64,000 bases of DNA from Astragalus membranaceus (Eukaryota; Streptophyta; Magnoliopsida; Fabales; Fabaceae). The notes below the pieces were generated by a model. It made no database searches, had not been told where the DNA came from, and was given only the letters and a program-made list of their open reading frames with translations. The position numbers and the translations under genes were made by a program. The DNA lies in contig CM076849.1 of the NCBI GenBank assembly GCA_039519185.1, forward strand, positions 78,475,621 to 78,539,620. Direction: 5' to 3'. Below, piece by piece: positions 62,858-64,000 of this stretch (its first letter is position 1; every line of letters begins with the position of its first letter).

Positions 62858-64000
62858 AAAAATTGACGAAAAAAGAGAAAGATAAGCCAAGGAAAAATCA
62901 GCTCGCTAGGTTGAAAACCCGCAAAGGGCGACCTAGGCAAAATCAGAGTGGCCCGGTGGATTGAAAACCCGCAAAGGGCGATCCAGGCAAAAGTTAGGGT
63001 CAGGAAACTTGGGCTTGAGAAAAGAAAAAGGCAATCAGCGCTCCAAAGGTTCGGATAAGAGGGTGATCAGTATTATGAGTATGGACGGTGGGCACCGTTA
63101 CTTCAGAGACGAAATCACGAGACTTGTCCCTTTTTGCTTGTATTTTTTGTAGTTTAAAAGAAAGAATGCAATGCACTTTCGATTGGCGTGACTTTCTGCA
63201 CGTCCAATTTCTATATCAATAAAAGTCCAGCTTTTCTTTCATATGTGTGCTTTTCGTGTCTCTGCTTTCATCTATTCAGTTTCTTTCAAAATAATAACTT
63301 TTATGATTGATGAAACCGAATTGCAAAACATGTGCACATTCAGAGCATTACAGGATCATTACGAAATCTTTGAAAAAATACGGAAAGAAGTGATTCCCCA
63401 AGTGAATAAAATTGCGAAAAAGGCAGTCGTGACGAACCAGTGTGCAATCCTCGCAGATCATCGTCCTGGAACAGCTTTCGCCTGGCAGATCGATTTAACC
63501 AGCAAAGAAAGAGTGCCAAAGAAAAAAACAAATAAGCAGAAAAAAGAAAGCTGCTTAAAGAAAACAAACAGAGTAAACAAAAACAAATAAGCAGAAAAAA
63601 GAAAGCTGCTTAAAGAAAACAAACAGAATAAACAAAAAACAAAAGAGAAAATCACAGAAGACGGAACATAAAAGAACACAACATCTTCATTCATCATACC
63701 ATCCATACCATTCGTCATCAAATAGTGGTGCATTACACTTTCAAGAGCGAAGAATAACAAAAGAAAAAGAAGTGAATGAGGAATCAAACAGAAAAAGCAT
63801 CCCACCAAAATCAATCATTGCATTCATGTGCATCCAAATACCCAAATGCATGCATTTCATGCACCGAGTCCCAAGAAGTTGCTTCGGACCAGGGAGTCCC
63901 AAAGATCTCAGTTTTTAGAAAATCACCATCAGCACCGAGTTAGTAAACTCCATCAACACAGAGTTAGTGAACTCCTTCCACAGATCACAACATCGTGTAC
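62858..64000 (+). other. Element G 3' untranslated region (to window end)
   Basis: No gene that I recognise; the 115-residue frame at 63243-63590 runs into low-complexity Lys/Asn and has no known domain. It holds a duplicated TTGAAAACCCGCAAAGGGCG motif (about 62911 and 62960), a 55-bp tandem duplication (63531-63640) and the start of ACCGAGTTAGT/ACAGAGTTAGT repeats (63932-63977) that continue past the window. Long, repeat-bearing 3' regions are known for Ogre elements. Confidence 0.65.
63531..63640 (+). repeat. 55-bp tandem duplication in the Ogre 3' UTR
   Basis: AATAAGCAGAAAAAAGAAAG starts at 63531 and again at 63586; each unit includes CTGCTTAAAGAAAACAAACA. Confidence 0.8.

Larger units (their letters stand above)
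45966..64000 (+). mobile_element. Element G: Ogre-type Ty3/gypsy (Tat lineage), 3' end outside window
   Basis: A 3470-bp 5' LTR is followed by a TGGCGACTTCACTGGGGA primer site, an extra ORF1 upstream of gag, gag-protease, an intron-like gap, reverse transcriptase with two RNase H domains, integrase and a long 3' untranslated region. ORF1, the intron-like gap and the second RNase H are the marks of Ogre. The 3' LTR is not in the window. The gag-pro frame has a frameshift and a nonsense codon, the pol linker has a TAG, and a solo LTR (H) splits integrase, so G is not autonomous now. Confidence 0.9.

Noticed and set aside
63243..63590. 115-residue frame in the Ogre 3' region as a gene
   Set aside because: No recognisable domain, tail is low-complexity Lys/Asn from the 55-bp repeat, and it lies after integrase in an untranslated region.

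Overview
The window reads as intergenic DNA of a large, repeat-rich flowering-plant genome. I see no intact host gene. Almost everything is LTR retrotransposons nested inside one another. A legume is my best guess for the organism: there is a long-LTR Ogre-type Ty3/gypsy element with its extra upstream ORF, together with Tekay/Del-type chromoviruses and a Sirevirus. This is inference, because no single-copy marker gene is present.

Layout. Positions 1-2216 hold the broken 3' end of a LINE-like element and unclassified AT-rich DNA. From 2217 onward everything belongs to one Tekay-type host element, D (minus strand), which has been split by later insertions. Its 3' LTR is cut into five pieces (2217-2931, 10953-11116, 19055-19333, 22036-22958, 28215-28592) by four insertions. 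These are A (2932-10947, non-coding long-LTR element, TSD taggt), B (11117-19049, the same kind, reversed), C (19334-22030, solo LTR, TSD caatc) and J (22959-28209, Sirevirus deletion derivative, TSD ggaac). The D polyprotein gene is cut by E (28791-33327, gag-only Tat-type element, TSD ccttg) and F (33960-41949, third non-coding long-LTR element, TSD ataag). When A, B, C, J, E and F are removed on paper, the D reading frame closes to 1473 codons in one frame with two premature stops. This is strong internal proof of the nesting. D's 5' LTR (45735-45965) is itself cut by G, an Ogre-type element (45966 to beyond the window). G's integrase is in turn split by solo LTR H (59750-62415, TSD cacct).

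How the parts may work together. D, E, G and J carry recognisable protein genes, all incomplete or broken except the E gag and the Ogre ORF1. A, B and F encode nothing, yet they have clean target duplications and almost identical LTR pairs (2, 5 and 7 substitutions counted by eye over 2.4-3.0 kb). They must therefore have been mobilised recently by proteins supplied in trans. They share with D the initiator-tRNA-Met primer site and the style of LTR termini and polypurine tract.

The most interesting signal is a set of features conserved in A, B and F but not explained by known genes. These are a U5 motif complementary to the primer binding site; splice-site-like signals that would remove that site through a leader intron and define a 21-28 nt micro-exon; and an internal ~130 bp structured block that begins with a copy of the 5' half of initiator tRNA-Met. 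These are sequence observations; the functions suggested are inference.
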